Positions 46,896 to 59,626 of a stretch of 64,000 nucleotides of DNA are shown piece by piece; the stretch's first letter is position 1, and each line of letters begins with the position of its first letter. A program made the position numbers and the translations under genes. Source of the stretch: Ctenosaura bakeri. Lineage: Eukaryota; Chordata; Lepidosauria; Squamata; Iguanidae. The notes beneath the pieces are model-generated. The model had not been told where the DNA came from and searched no databases. It was given only the letters and a program-made list of their open reading frames with translations. The stretch is taken from positions 186,001 through 250,000 of the forward strand of contig CAOLHI010002520.1 of assembly GCA_948474755.1 (NCBI GenBank). The letters are read 5' to 3'.

Positions 46896-47699
46896 TACAT
46901 CAGAACCTAATGAATCAAGCATGAAAGCTTTGATTTTGATCTCATTTTGCGTATAATATTCCTATTTTAGGTTTACTGAAGGAAATAAAAATTACTAGAA
47001 AGGAAAAGCTACTATTCTTTGTGGTCTCTGTGGTTTACACAAATGGAGTCTGTTCTGTGCTTGTGTACAATAGCTTTAAGAACTCCTATAGCTGAAACAG
47101 AGTGATTTTGTCAGCAAGTTTGCCTCACTCATCCACTCATGTGTCAGTACTTTATTCCTTTCCATTTATTTCTTGTGCATTTGTCTTCTTCCTTTTCATT
47201 GTCTTTTTCTGATTTTCTGCATTTTGCCATTTCTTGAATTTTAAGGGCTTTTTGAACCCATGGTTATCTTGTTTATTGTTCATGGCCTTGAAGTCAATAT
47301 TTAAGGAGTGTGTCAGAAAAATCCCAGGAACAGACAGATATTTTCATTCCTGTTGTGCTTGGGGAATCTCATGTTGTAGAGAACTGCAAGCACTGTAAGG
47401 TTTTTTTATAGACAGGTTTTTAAAAATCAGAATTATTACCTAAAATTCTCTGAAATGGAAGACTCTTCAGGACAGGGCTTTGAATGCAACAACATCTGCA
47501 GAAATTTGGCTTTGAAAACTTCCAAATTTTTTTATTCATCTACAGTTCTAGTACCTCCATTGGTTCTGTCATGCTCCTTGACTTTGTCAGCATCAGGAAA
47601 GAGTCAGGGCTCTTTGATTAAGGAGAAGAATAAAACAGACACAGACACACAAAAAAGACAAGTCCCATCAATCAGGTTTGTGACCAACTATCATTGAAT
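46896..47699. other. Spacer
   Basis: No recognised gene or repeat. Confidence 0.35.
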
Positions 47700-48211
47700 C
47701 TGAGTGTCTGGCTCTCTCCTTGGCTTCTGTCCACTACAGGCATCTGGATTCAAAATACCAGGAGTAATATCATTTCTCCAGTAGACACCATGGAGCCAGA
47801 ACTCATTCTCAATAAAGTTCAGATAGTTCTTTCCTCTTTCAGTGAGGAGGTCCAATTGAAGGAATTTATTTTGGTAGACATTGAAATTGGAAACATAACT
47901 TCTCTTCAGCCTTCAGAGGGATCGTGTCCTCTCCTTTTCAGAGCCAAATCTCAGAGCAGATCTAGATTTCTGTGGTGTTCACCATGCCATAGGTGGCATG
48001 ATAGATCTTCAAGTTGCCATCTTTTTCTACTTCAAGGTATCCCCACAGTCTCCAGTGTTATGCCTCTCCTTTAGAACAGATTCTAAATGGCATTACTGGG
48101 ATCCATACCCAATTCCCACTTCATCTTCAATATATCCTTGGGGATTTCCTCCACTGTATGGTGGGGTCCTTTCATCTTGGATATGCCTTACAGGAGATGA
48201 TTCTTCAAATT
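47700..48211 (+). pseudogene. Possible DIRS gag-like segment (DIRS copy 3, 5' side)
   Basis: Plus-strand frames at 47700-48070 and 48000-48220 are longer than usual for this AT-rich DNA, and the second contains KWHYWDPYPIPTSSSIYP, a Trp/Tyr/Pro-rich composition like DIRS gag linkers. There is no direct domain match. The assignment rests mostly on position: clear DIRS RT resumes at 49990 on the same strand after the L1-CR1 block. It could be unrelated sequence. Confidence 0.3.
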
Positions 48212-49465
48212 TAGAATCATAGAATCATAGAATCATAGAATTGTAGAGTTGGAAGAGACCACACGGGCCATCCAGTCCAACCCCCTGCCATGCAGGAAGA
48301 CCCTCAAAGCACTCCCAACAAATGGCCATCTAGCCTCTGCTTAAAAACCTCCAAAGAAGGAGACTCCACTACACTCCGAGGTAGCATATTCCACTGCTGG
48401 ACAGCCCTGACTGTCAGGAAGTTCTTCCTGAGGTTCAGGTGGAATCTCCTTTCCTGCAGCTTGAATCCATTGCTCCGTTTCCTGGTCTCTGAAGCAGCAG
48501 AAAACAAACCCTCTCCTTCCTCTACATGGCATCCCTTCAAATATTTAAACATGGCTATCATGTCCCCTCTTAACCTTCTCTTCAGCAGACTAAACATGCC
48601 CAGCTCTCTAAGTCTGTCCTCATAGGGCATGGCTTCCAGGCTCCTCACCATTTTGGTCGCCCTCCTCTGGACTTGCTCTGGCTTGACCATGTCCTTCTTG
48701 AATTGGGGTGCCCAGAACTGGACACAGTATTCAAGATGAGATCTAACCAAAGCAGAGTAGAGTGGTACCAGTACCTCCTTCGATCTAGACACCATACTCC
48801 TATTGAGGCAGCCAAGAATTGCATTGGCTTTCTTGGCTGTCGCATCACACTGCTGACTCATGTTCAGCTTGTGGTCTATGAAGACTCCTAGATCCCTTTC
48901 ACACGTACTGCTATCCAGCCACGTGTCCCCATCCTATATTTCTGTATTCCATTTTTTCTACCAAAGTGTAGGACCTTACACTTCTCTCTGTTGAATTTCA
49001 TTTTGTTCGCCTTGGCCCAGCTCTCCAATCTATCCAGGTCATTTTGAATTTTGATCCTGTTCTCTGGCGTATTAGCAACCCCTCCCAATTTGGTGTCATC
49101 TGCAAATTTGATGAGCATGCCCTCTATTCCTTCATCCAAGTCATTGATAAAAATATTGAACAGCACTGGGCCCAGGACAGAACCCTGTGGCACCCCACTA
49201 GTCACTTCTCTCCAGGATGAAAAGCAGCCACTGGTGATCACCCTTTGGGTTCGGTCAGTCAACCAATTACAAATCCAACTGACAGTAGCCCTGTCCAGCC
49301 CACATTTTACCAGTTTCTTTGCACGAATGTCATGGGGAACTTTGTCAAAGGCCTTACTGAAATCAAGATATGCTACATCCACAGCATTCCCTTCATCTAT
49401 CACGCTAGTAACTCTATCAGAAAAAGAGATAAGATTAGTCTGGCATGAGTTATTTTTTGACACGA
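48212..49465 (-). pseudogene. CR1 LINE, 5'-truncated, minus strand
   Basis: Reading from 49465 down: [56 protein letters not shown] and an intact active site [12 protein letters not shown] stop precedes the C-terminal domain (48861-48304), which is open for 185 codons and includes [13 protein letters not shown] and [15 protein letters not shown]. The 3' end at 48212-48247 is four copies of the AGAATCAT/TAGAATCA microsatellite on the plus strand. Sequence similarity to the copy at 22388 is high. Apart from truncation and one break this is well preserved. Confidence 0.95.
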
Positions 49466-49975
49466 TTTAAGCTTTGCAACCAGCACAGAATAGTCCCTTT
49501 GTTTCCTGAGAATTCTTGCCGGGACTTCCTGCAACAAAATTAGTGGTCTACCATGATCAGTCAGGGGAAATTTGTTATGCTCCTCCAATATTCTGTCCTT
49601 CACAGATTTCTTGCTAAACTGGACTACAATGTCTCTAGGTAGTCCTTGTTTTCTTGCTACGGCCGATGGAACCCTATAAATTGCGTCCACCTCTTTCTCC
49701 ATCATTTCTTCTTCCAACTCAAGATAATCCGCCAACAAGCTAATTACTCTTTTACGGATATACTCCTCCACTTTTTCTTCCAGTCCCCGTATTCGTATCC
49801 AGGCATCCATCTGGCGTTGTTCTACCAATGCCATTCTGTCGAGCTGTTTCTCTACATCGTTCACAGAAGTATCCATCTTCTTCTTTAGGAATTGTATCTC
49901 TTTCTTATTTTCGTCAATTTTCTGTTTATTAGATTGAACTTCCTGTTTCACCTGAACCATTACAAGCTCCATTAA
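49466..49975 (-). pseudogene. L1 ORF1 fragment directly upstream of the CR1
   Basis: On the minus strand, from an ATG at 49972, the frame encodes a Lys/Glu-rich coiled coil (QSNKQKIDENKKEIQFLKKK), then WIRIRGLEEKVEEY, LPRDIVVQFSKKSVKDRIL and LILLQEVPARILRKQRDYSV. That is the RRM and C-terminal domain of the L1 ORF1 RNA-binding protein. At about 49466 it passes without a gap into the CR1 sequence. No L1 sequence is found beyond the other (3') end of the CR1. Confidence 0.85.
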
Positions 49976-49989
49976 CTGTTAAAACAATA

Positions 49990-51085
49990 ATCTAAAATGC
50001 CACAGTGGTCCAGGCCTGCTCACAAGCCTCATGCTGAATATTTATCTGGCCATTCTTTCCAGCGGTCATCTCAGTCCTCCTTACCTTTTCATTGACACTC
50101 CCAGCCAGGGAAGTGAAAATCATCTTCCTGTAAGAGAAGAATTTCTGAAGCTTCCTGGAAGTGTGTTTGACTATCCTGCATTGTATCTATTTGGAACCCA
50201 TTTAAGCCCCCTTTCCCATCAATGGTCCACTATAACAGTTATCTCTGGATTCTCACTAATGTTCTGGGGTTATGCTATAGAATTTAGTAAGCTCTCACCT
50301 GTGGGGAATCTAAGGGTCACACAACCATCTAGGATTCTCCTCAAAGAAGTAACACCCTTGTTAGGAAAAGAAGCAATAGAATGATTTTCCAATTGTTGAA
50401 TCCATACCAGGTTTTACTCCTAGTATTGTGCTATACCAAAGAGGGATAGTGAACCTTTCCAGTCCTAGACCTCTGAGATATAAAAGAGTGCATTTTGCCA
50501 AGGAAGATCAGGATGGTGACAATTTCTTCCATCTTTTTCTTTTCCTTAGTATGCAGAGTTGGACTGGTTCATGACAATTGACTTCCACAGTGCCTGTTTC
50601 TACATTGTGATCCAACGATTCTGCTGCTGCTTCCTGAGATTTGCTATATCCATAGTTGCTACCAACATTGGGCTTTACCTTCTGGCCTCGCTTCCCCTGA
50701 ATATTCACCAAATGCATGGCTGCAGCGATTACACATCTCAGAATGACGGCTCCTTTTGGCCCCCCACCCACCATTGCCTTTACATCAGTTTGTATGAAAT
50801 GTTGAGGTTGTTGTCCATGCAAGAATTTCTCCTGAAGAAGAAAAAATCCAAACTTGTACAGACTCAATGAATAGAATTCATAGGAGCAATCTGAGACTTC
50901 TGGATGGGCAGAGCATTCCTCCCATTTGACAAAGCACTGAATCTCAGCCATAGAGACTGAGATATTCAGGTCCTTCTGGGTCTCATAGCTTTAGCGCAAG
51001 TTACTTCACTTGTGCTTCTCTTTGTGAAACCTCTATAATGTTTGTTTCTTAGAGCTCCCCAAGGCCTTCCCTGGGGTACTTCTTT
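49990..51085 (+). pseudogene. DIRS reverse transcriptase fragment (DIRS copy 3)
   Basis: The frame at 50200-50390 reads GYAIEF, then SRILLKEVTPLLGKEAIE, the start of DIRS RT. After stops, YCAIPKRDSEPFQS and YAELDWFMTIDFHSACFYIV (about 50550-50600) match the DIRS motif around the first catalytic Asp (family MTIDLQDAYFHI). RFCCCFLRFAI follows, and near 50870-51080 IEFIGAI, MGRAFLPFDKA and LGLIALAQVTSLVLLFVKPL match the region before RNase H. At least four stops or shifts are present. The minus-strand open frame over this region is a shadow. Confidence 0.8.
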
Positions 51086-52440
51086 TGACAAAATGCCCAA
51101 ATATGATTTCTAGTGGGTAGGGAGTAGGGAAGATATTTCTGCCACGTTTGAATCCCCCCCATGCCCTTTGCGGGTCAAAACAAAATTTTGCAATTAAAAA
51201 AAAATTGTCTTGAAATGCCGTCTAGGGGCTCAGAAAGGCCCCCAAAATGCCCCTATGTCCCTTGGAGGGCTTTTGGAGGCAAAAATGGATGTTTTCAGAA
51301 GAGCAGATGTGGTGCAGTGCTGCGGGCCAACAAGATCTCCTGGAGGGGCAGTGTGGCTCTCTAGTCTTCTATAGTTCCCCACCCCTGCTCTAGAAGTATA
51401 ATGTACTACCTTGATTAGATTCATATACATAATACCTTTTGTGTCTTGGTGTGTATTAAGCATAAAAGCATTATGAAGCCTTAGAAAAGTCAGGCCAATA
51501 GAATTTTTTACAAGAAAGTGAGATGCCTGGCAGTGACTTTCAGTGACATGATTAGCAGAGAATGTTATACTGAGAAACATCTTAACTCTGAAAAACACAG
51601 TGTATCAAATTATTCAGCATTTTCACCTCTGTCTTCTTTTTTGCTTCCTCTTTTTAAAATGCCAAATATAAAAATTGACATCTTGAAAATGCCAACTACA
51701 GAAACTGTCAATTGTCATCTTCCCTCTAAACTAGGCTGATTGCATTTGAGATGTGCTTAGTTTTCTGTGCTGTTTTCTTGGCCTTTCCCTGTCCTCCAAG
51801 TATCACATTCCAAATGTATTCAACTTTTCAAAAATGGCCTTGCAGCTCTTAAGACTTTAATAAGAAGAGTCGTCATCTTCCATATCAGCTTAGAGATAGA
51901 AACCGTTGGACAGCAGATTACTAGTATATTACAGACTGTCAATATTAGGAATCTGAATGATTTAGATCTGGTGATGTCTCCTCGCGCCTAGATCAGTCAG
52001 AATGGGAACCTGATTAACTTTCTCCTTAACACAGAGAATTTTTAGATTTTGAAACTTTATGTGGGGCTGCTTCTTCAGAGATATTGTAGTGTCCTTGGAT
52101 TGGCTTCAGGAAGGTTTGGCAGGGGTTACAGACTTCCGTCTTCAAGGCAGCCAAGAGACTAGTTATCCAGGCCATGATCCTCAGAAGATGATATGTCTCA
52201 GTTAAGCAAAAACATTCTCAGCATGCAGCCTGACATCAGAGACGGGGAGAGTTAGGGACCTGGTGTCAGATTCAAAACCTATCCTGGGTACATTGTAAGG
52301 ATCAAAGCCAATATTCCTCCTCTCTGTTCCTGTTGGTCTGAAATGTATTGAGCTTTTAAGAAAATGTATACTTACAAATTATTTCTACCATTAATTCAGT
52401 GTGGAACAAACAAGCCAGCCTGTTTGAAAAAAATCATAAT
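51086..52440. other. Spacer with a GC-richer repeat at 51110-51390
   Basis: 51110-51390 contains GTTCCCCACCCCTGCTCTAG and a GGGGCAGTGTGGCTC motif, probably a short repeat that I cannot name. 51400-52440 has no recognised feature. Confidence 0.4.
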
Positions 52441-52454
52441 TTTCTGTCGTGTTG

Positions 52455-52970
52455 TGTGAAGATGCATATTTATTTGTTTATTTATTTACTTCTATTAAAA
52501 CATTTATATTCCACCTTATATCACAAGATGTCAGGCCAACATAAAATACAGTCAGTTTAAATCAAACTAAACAGTCTAAATGAACTATCTGAACCAAAAT
52601 GAAACAGTTTAAAACCATGTGCTGGTTGAGCAGTTTGAGCAAAATTATTTGAGTCCGAAGATTTTGATAGAAAGCTGTGTTTTAACTTGGCACTGGAATG
52701 AAGCCACCATCACCATCAGTCAGGCCTCCAAGGGGAGAACATTATACAACCAGGACACCACCCTAAAGAAGACCTTCTCCCATGTCCTTATGCAGTGTAT
52801 AGGTTCTACTACTGAGACACAAAGAGAGCTCTTCAGTAGATTTCAGTTGTAGGAGACAAGCATATATAGGGAGAGGCTCTTTTTTAACTTAAGAGGTTCT
52901 GGTCAGTTTAGCACTTCAAATGTCATCACCAGCACATTGAATTCAGATTAGAAGCTTATTGGCAGCAATG
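52455..52970 (-). repeat. Unnamed interspersed repeat (same family as 34640-35840)
   Basis: A (TTTA)n-like start at 52461-52490 is followed by AAAACATTTATATTCCACC, GCAGTTTGAGCAAAAT, and a later block with GCCTCCAAGGGGAGAACATT. Order and orientation match the copies at 34640 and 56225. No coding frame. Confidence 0.5.
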
Positions 52971-52979
52971 CCTAGAATA

Positions 52980-53364
52980 CAGAAATCCCTCCACATTCGC
53001 TAGGGTTAGGGGCACGGGACCCCTGTGAAAGTGAAAAAAATGTGAATAGCTCTGGGCCCTCCCAAACCACAGTTAACACACACAAAAGTATAATCAGCAT
53101 ATTCAATCCCCCGTGGATTCCTTTGAGGCATCAGGGTTCTTTCACAAGGCAGAAGTGGTTGGTTGGTGGGGCTTACTACCACCCCCACTGCTGCCCCACA
53201 CCATTTTTAATAGGGACGTACCGGCCTCATTCACAGTTTCTCAGTCTCATGAGGCTTGCAGTCCCTATTAAAAATGGCATAAGGAGGCAGCAGGGGTGAT
53301 AGCAAATTATCTGTGAATAATCAAATCTGCGAAAGTGAAACCCACAAATGTGGAGGGCTGACTG
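52980..53364 (+). mobile_element. Tigger/pogo-like MITE (copy C)
   Basis: It starts CAGAAATCCCTCCACATTCG and ends GTGGAGGGCTGACTG, with TA outside both ends (52978-52979, 53365-53366). Long imperfect terminal repeats include GCGAAAGTGAAACCCACAAA near the right end. The interior differs from copies A and B and lacks the minisatellite. Length is 385 bp. Confidence 0.85.
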
Positions 53365-53366
53365 TA

Positions 53367-55119
53367 TATACATGCTTACTAAGATATATGACCCATTTTT
53401 CACTTAGTGTTACTCCTATGCAAATATTTCTAGGATTGTATTATGTAGAATGATCTGAAGATGTGTGGTCCTGTGAACTTATGTGGTCTGTTGGCTTTAA
53501 AATGTGAATGAACCAGAAGATTTTGGACTACAAATCAGATTTTGAAGTTTAAAAAGTGGTGCTGATCAGATATATTGTATTGCCTAGATACTGCTGTCTT
53601 TATTTTGCATGTACTGCACTGTAGGACTATGCATTCAGTACTTGACAGTTTGTTAGTGTAATTTTAGGAGTTTCACAGATTGAAAGGAAATGTTGGTATA
53701 GAAAATTAGGCTAGTTTTTAGGCTAGAAAATAGTTTGTTTTTGAATTAAGACATGTTTTCTGTCCATGGCATCATGCTTTCCCATAGCCCATTCTAGAAA
53801 GCTTTCTCATTAACTGACCCTCCCTTTTCTCAGATAACCCTTTGAATGAGTCATTGAGCTTTTCACAACTCTGTAGCGAGTGCTACCCTCCCTCTGTTCT
53901 CCACCACTTCATAAATCTTTGAGGATATCAGGTTTAGTTTTAGTGGAAACAATATCTGAGAGCCATAAAGAAGCAAGTGCTAGATGTTTGGAAAATAATA
54001 TTTGCTTGCCCAGTAGCTTATCTTCTTTTGTATTGGGAGTTTGTGATGAAATGTTTTGTGCCACTGTAGAAGCAAAAATTCTTATCAAGGTGGCTTTATT
54101 GTTTTAGATGGGGTGTGTTGTTGTTTTCAGGTCAAGCACCAAAGGAAAAATTTATCTGGTTGCTAGCTTATCTCAGACTGCTGCCCCCAGCTAATCACTG
54201 ATGCACTGTTTTGCTATTGCCACTAAGTGTTTATGGTTTGTCTCTGCTAATATTGACCTGCCATACATGAAAACATTTTTTTTTGCTACCCCCCCTTTTT
54301 TTGTTAAACAGATAGGCATTTTGTTTTTTAAAAGGCTTTTAAAAAGCTTTTGAAGGTTGTAGTACAGATTACATATGATACAGAAGCACAGAAATCTTGT
54401 CATCCTTTGCAGCTGCTCGTGAAAAGAAATTGAAGTTATTCTTATTCCTTAATGTGTATGTGTCAGTAGTTTTCAGCCAGTGTAACAATGCACAGTAGTT
54501 CTTTTTTTATCATTTGTCTATGCTGGTTTTTCATGTGACATAGAAGACATTCTGTGGCCTGTTCTGTCTGCATCTTAGGTGAAACTTTCTGCTTTGAGAC
54601 TGATAAAAGACTCCCAGTAAGAAAAGGTAATGCTTGTGTGATTTGATGATAGTGGAACATATCGGCCTCCAGATGAAATATCTACCAGTAGCTACAACTG
54701 TGAACAGGAAGTTGAGTTTCATATTTGGGACAAGATAGTTGGGAACTCAAGTCAAGAGAAATGTTTTTAAGGAGGGTATAGATCTCAATTGATTTGCTTA
54801 TTTACAATTTATTAACAACAGTTGCAATAATAAAAGGAAAAAGAAAAAAAATGTCAAATGTATTTTCATGTAGATACATGCATAAGAAATTTATACAAGT
54901 TCCTTCCCTTCCCTTTGCTGGATACATATTATCTGAAATATTTATTTTGAACTTTTTTACTTTCTTGTCCTGACTTTTCCTGACTGACACCATGATATCT
55001 TAAGTTCAATTTCTAGTGAATCACCAATAAACCCATGTAGTTTTCCTTCAATAATTCTATAACTTCCCATTAAACTAAAACAAAAAAAGTTCTATTTTCT
55101 GACAATTTCATTACCAGCC
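53367..55119. other. Spacer
   Basis: At 53440-53530 a piece with GTGTGGTCCTGTGAACTTAT may belong to the repeat at 8420-9060. Nothing else was recognised. Confidence 0.35.
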
Positions 55120-56210
55120 TACACTGCTTATTTACAACTTAAAGAGAGATTTAAACAAGAGAACTCTAGTAAAAGATGCTGGGTTACTTAGAATTATGTA
55201 AGGATGACGATCATGTAATCAAAAAGTATATAAATACCTTGTGAAATCAGGAATGGAAGATGAGCTTGTAAAATTGTAGGCATAATGTACAAATGTAGGT
55301 ATGAAAATGTGGAATTAAGATATAAAATTTACTTTCTGCTGTAATTTAAAAGCAAATATGTACAAGATGATGTGTTGACAGAGATGTTGTAAAAAATGTC
55401 AAAGAGTGTTTTAAATCAGTGTCAGGGTTGTCAGGATAATGAAGGATCTTTTTTTTCATATGTGGTGGACTGACAAGAAGACCAAAAATTATTGATCTAA
55501 GATATACATGTTAATTAAAAAAAATTAAAGGTAGATTTTGCAGTATCACCAGAAATATTATTGGGAATTATTGATAAAGAATTGCACAGTAAATATGGAC
55601 TACTTTGACATTTGATAACAATGGAAAGAATGTTTCTTCCCCAAACTTGGAAATGAACTGAAGCACTGATGACAGAAGAATGAGTTGTTGAAGTTGGGGA
55701 CTTTGCCCAAGTTGCCAAATTGACATTGATTTTAAATTATAAACCAATTGAAGATTTTCTGTAAGACTAGAAACTGTTTATGGATTTTTTGAGCAATAAG
55801 AAATCTAAATATGTAATACTTTGTGGTTATGGTTACTAGCAGTTCTCCCAAGTTGAATTTTTTTAGAACTGTACTGGTAGAATAATACATTTTCTATTAA
55901 TTGGTTTTCTTTTTTATTACAAGTTCTGGGCCTAGTCAGAGTTATTTTGTGTTTTAGTTAGTTACTAATTATTTAGGTTGTGCTTATGGTAACAGAGCAG
56001 TGTTTTAGTAAAGTGTTTTAGTAACATATTATAGTTTTAATTTAGTTTAGTTTAGTTCAGTTTTAGTTTTAGCTATACATATTTATTGTTTATGTGTAGT
56101 TTTTTCTTTTTTCTTTTTCCTTTTTGTCTTTTTTCCCTTTATTCTGAATGTTGATTATCTTGCTGTGAATTTGTTTGTATGTATTAGCGTTAAGAAATAC
56201 GGTCTTTAAA
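55120..56210 (+). pseudogene. L1 ORF2 C-terminal fragment and 3' UTR, plus strand
   Basis: Around 55360-55470 CQGCQDNEGSFF with a following WWTD-like shift is a decayed zinc-knuckle motif. VDFAVSPEILLGIIDKELHS (about 55533-55590) and TEALMTEE with VVEVGDFAQVAKLTLIL (about 55660-55735) match the ORF2 C-terminus (compare EDWLLKIYEIREMEKLTAVL at 39 kb). The 3' UTR includes a T-rich run at 56101-56140. Stops and shifts are frequent. No target duplication was found. Confidence 0.75.
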
Positions 56211-56224
56211 AAGTTGAGTTTCAA

Positions 56225-56480
56225 ATTTGCTCATTTATTTATCTATTTATCAAAACATTTAAAAGTGCACTGAGTGATTGATAGATAAAAGTATGACTAA
56301 ACCCACAAAAAAAACAAACAAACCCTAAGGCAATGTTAAAATAATCAAACAGGGAAACAAGCAAATGTATCAGGATTGAGGGATCTCATCAACCAGTACA
56401 ACTTGAAATGGCTGTTCAAATACAGGTTTTCAGCTGCTGCCAAAAAAGCAGAGTCTGGGAAAGAAAGAGTCAAGTAGGCT
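56225..56480 (-). repeat. Unnamed interspersed repeat (short copy)
   Basis: CATTTATTTATCTATTTATC, then AAAACATTTAAAAGTGCACT and CAGGTTTTCAGCTGCTGCC, parallel the copies at 34640 and 52455. Confidence 0.5.
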
Positions 56481-59215
56481 GTCTTTGGGGGTGGCACAAT
56501 CAGCTTAAAGTGAGTTTAGTGTCTTAGAGGTTTTATCAGAAAATGCTCCTGATTTTGATCAGAGCTGTATGATGAAGAGTGCTGTACTTAAAGCTTTGAT
56601 TGGTATAGTGAGAGGCTGTGTGATTAAAAGAGAAAAGGCAAGGTAGACATCCCTAGGTGCATTTTGAGAGAACCCTTCAGGTGGTCTATAGGAGGTTCAA
56701 AGTGTTCTCTTTACTCATACAAGACTTACCTGACCTGGTTGTTTCATTGCACATTTATGTACTGTGGATTCTGAATAAAATGTTTGCTGAAACACGTTGA
56801 ATTGGTGTTTATGTTTGTGGTATAGGAACCTACCCATATTCTCTATATGTTGTTTCTGCTTGTGGTAAAAGTAATGCCAGGGAACACATGGTCTTTGTTA
56901 ACTGATATGTACTTGTGTTAGAGAAGATATTCCCTAGTACTTACTGGGCTTGGTTTTCATGAAATAAGTTCTGGAGCATTTAAGTTATGCATGTTGGTAA
57001 CAACACCTACAGATTATCTTGCACAGCCACACAGACTTATCCAAGCCCACCTCCTCTTGAGTCTGTTTACCACTGAGTTATATACCAACTGAATATGGTG
57101 CAGTAATAGACTGTTAATCTTTTGGCCTCTTTAAAATACAGACTCTTTCTGCATCCTGTCAGGAAAAAAAATTTCTAGTATTTCAACTACAGTCAGAACT
57201 GATGAAACTCATACAACTATTCCTGTACTAGAACAAAAAAGTTTTATTTATTACAGCTGCAGAGGTTTGGCCTCAACATAGGTCCATGTTCAGGCGTTGG
57301 ATAACCTAACTGCCAGCTGAAGGAGAACACACACACGGCACACCTACTGGGTATACCCATAATAACAGGAATGGGATGCCATGTGGGCAGATGCCCTTAT
57401 GTGGTTCCCCTGTCACCTGACAGTCAGTGTGAAAGTCATCTGTCCCTGGACTGGACATGGCTTCACTTCCACACTCTAGGGCACCCCCTGTTTGGAGTTG
57501 GTCTCTGTCCTTTTTCTTTAAGAATGGTTCTCTGAGTCTCCCAGCTGCACCTTTCATGTCTAAAGTAGTCCACTAACTGAATCTGACTGCATCAACCTGA
57601 ATTTTCCGCCTTTCATAGTTGCAGACTTGCTTTTGTTGTCTTATGCTATAACTTCCTTTTCCCGTATATGATTCTTCCTCTTACTTTTCTGTAGTCACTT
57701 AGCATTTTGGATTAGGGAGTTATTTGCAGAAGTATGAAGGCATTTTATCTACAGTGTAGTATGGCATAGGTTAGTGCGTTCATATGATTATATTTTTGTG
57801 GTCTTATTGAGATCCACATGGATGTACCATGAACTTCTAGAATAACAAAAGAAGGTGTGCGTGCGTGTGTGTGTGTGTGTATTTAATTTGGTATCACAGA
57901 ATAGAGACCTCTATGTCTTGTCTCTGCTCAGTGCACCTGTTGAACCTTGGCAGAGATCAGTATTTATGAATAAATAAATGATTTTTATTTATCAGCTACC
58001 CTGGGCATAAAGATAAAAATGTAAAACATATGCATCTAGGAGAATAAAAGATTGTGTATACCACTTACTTAATATCCTTTAATTAATAAAAGAAAGCATA
58101 ATTAAAAAGAAGGTGATCACATGTACTGTTAATCAAATTTTAATTTCCAGCTTTGTTTTATCCATTTAGCAAAACAGCAATTTTAGCAGCAACATTTGCA
58201 GTACATTTTAACCTTTTCATTTAAAAAAAATGAGCTGCATTTGTCCTTCAAGGCTTGTTTATGGCCCTGGATCCCCCCACCCCCGCCAAGGCTCCAGCAG
58301 TGCCCCTAAAAATTGTATTTTAGGTACAAAATGCATGTAACTGCTGAAGGGGATGCTTCAGAAAGATTCCAAGAATGGTGGTTTGGCAAGGAACTGTATT
58401 ATCGTGAAAAAAAAATTATAACTGGAAATAGTCTTCTGGTTGTGATATTTGGTAGTTTTTGAATATTAAGGCCTGCCACAAGTCTGAAAATTTTCTCTGA
58501 CACCCCTGCTCTCCCCTCCTTTATAGTCTAGTTTGAACCTAAGCCTTGCATTTTTCCTGGTTTACAAATATGATCAAATTTTCCCAGCTAATATTTTGTG
58601 GCCAATTTTTGTAACTAACATTTTTGTCTTCTGTAAAGCACCAGAATAGCAATGGAATGCAGTCTCAAAGATATAAAAGTATATGTCTGATTCCATCAGA
58701 AAAGAATACTAAAGACATGAATGCTTATGGAATACTGCTTTGCAACTGTAACACTGATGTAGACAGACATAGTACATATTTTTATATTATATTGGCTATG
58801 GCTAATTAGCCTGTTTGTGTCTGTTTAGTAATTCTCAACTTGTGACAAACAAGTTTTACAGTTTTAGGAAGTTAGTCTCAAACAACACTGTAAGACATAT
58901 GTGATTTTAAATCCGCACAGGAACTGAGGAGCATTAATGGAGAATATGTGGACTGCTCCAATGTTTTCAGTGTTATAAGTAGTTTAAGTTTGCAACGAAT
59001 CTGGAACTTTGAATTAGCTTATTGCATTGTAGTTTAAAGGCAGCAGTTCAGCTGATGATTTCTGATGAGGACAATGCCCCTGCTAGTCAAAACAAAAACA
59101 AAAACACTCTCCTCTCTTTTTGTTACCAATAAAAATGATGTGAAATTCTTAAATTTGTAATGGTCTTTTATTCCTGAGTACCTGTGTTGGCATATCTATT
59201 TATTGAGATCATAAA
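56481..59215. other. Spacer
   Basis: A GT-rich microsatellite lies at 57855-57880. No exon with paired splice sites was found; a 61-codon frame at 58624-58809 is probably chance. The rest is AT-rich. Confidence 0.35.
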
Positions 59216-59218
59216 TTA

Positions 59219-59624
59219 TAGTTGGCTCTCCACATTTGAGGGTTTGACTTTCTTGGATTTGATTTCTGAGTCTTTTTGACCCCCTGATCCCTCAGGCATT
59301 TTTCCTCCAGGGGAACGTTCTCCCTTAGTGGCTCTGATCAGGCCATGCAGCCCTTTAAAAACCTGCCTGTGGTCTTTCTCCTCCTCCATCAGCCGCTGCC
59401 TTGCAGCCCAATTTGTCAGCACCACAAACTCTCTCCCTCTGCCCCCCACACTCAAGGGATGAGGTAGACGAGAGAGAGGAAGTATGAGGCCACCTGGGTG
59501 CCTTTTCACCCCACCATGCTTCAGACTCCTTCCTGCGGACACACATACACATTTTGATATTTGTGATTTTCCACTTTTGCAGGGGTCCTTTTACCCCAAC
59601 CCTACCAGTATGGAGGGTGAACTG
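59219..59624 (+). mobile_element. Tigger/pogo-like MITE (copy D)
   Basis: It starts TAGTTGGCTCTCCACATTTG, with the usual first C changed to T, and ends TATGGAGGGTGAACTG, with TA at 59217-59218 and 59625-59626. An inner block (GATTTTCCACTTTTGCAGGG) matches the end of copies A and B. Length is 406 bp; the interior is GC-rich and different from the others. Confidence 0.8.
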
Positions 59625-59626
59625 TA

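Noticed and set aside
50508..50951. 147-codon minus-strand frame
   Set aside because: The plus strand here carries a clear DIRS RT with MTID and MGRAFLP motifs; the minus frame has no family resemblance.
57306..57557. 83-codon minus-strand frame
   Set aside because: No family resemblance or splice context; likely chance in a locally GC-richer stretch.
58624..58809. 61-codon frame with acceptor-like sequence upstream
   Set aside because: No matching donor, composition like flanking DNA, no recognisable protein.
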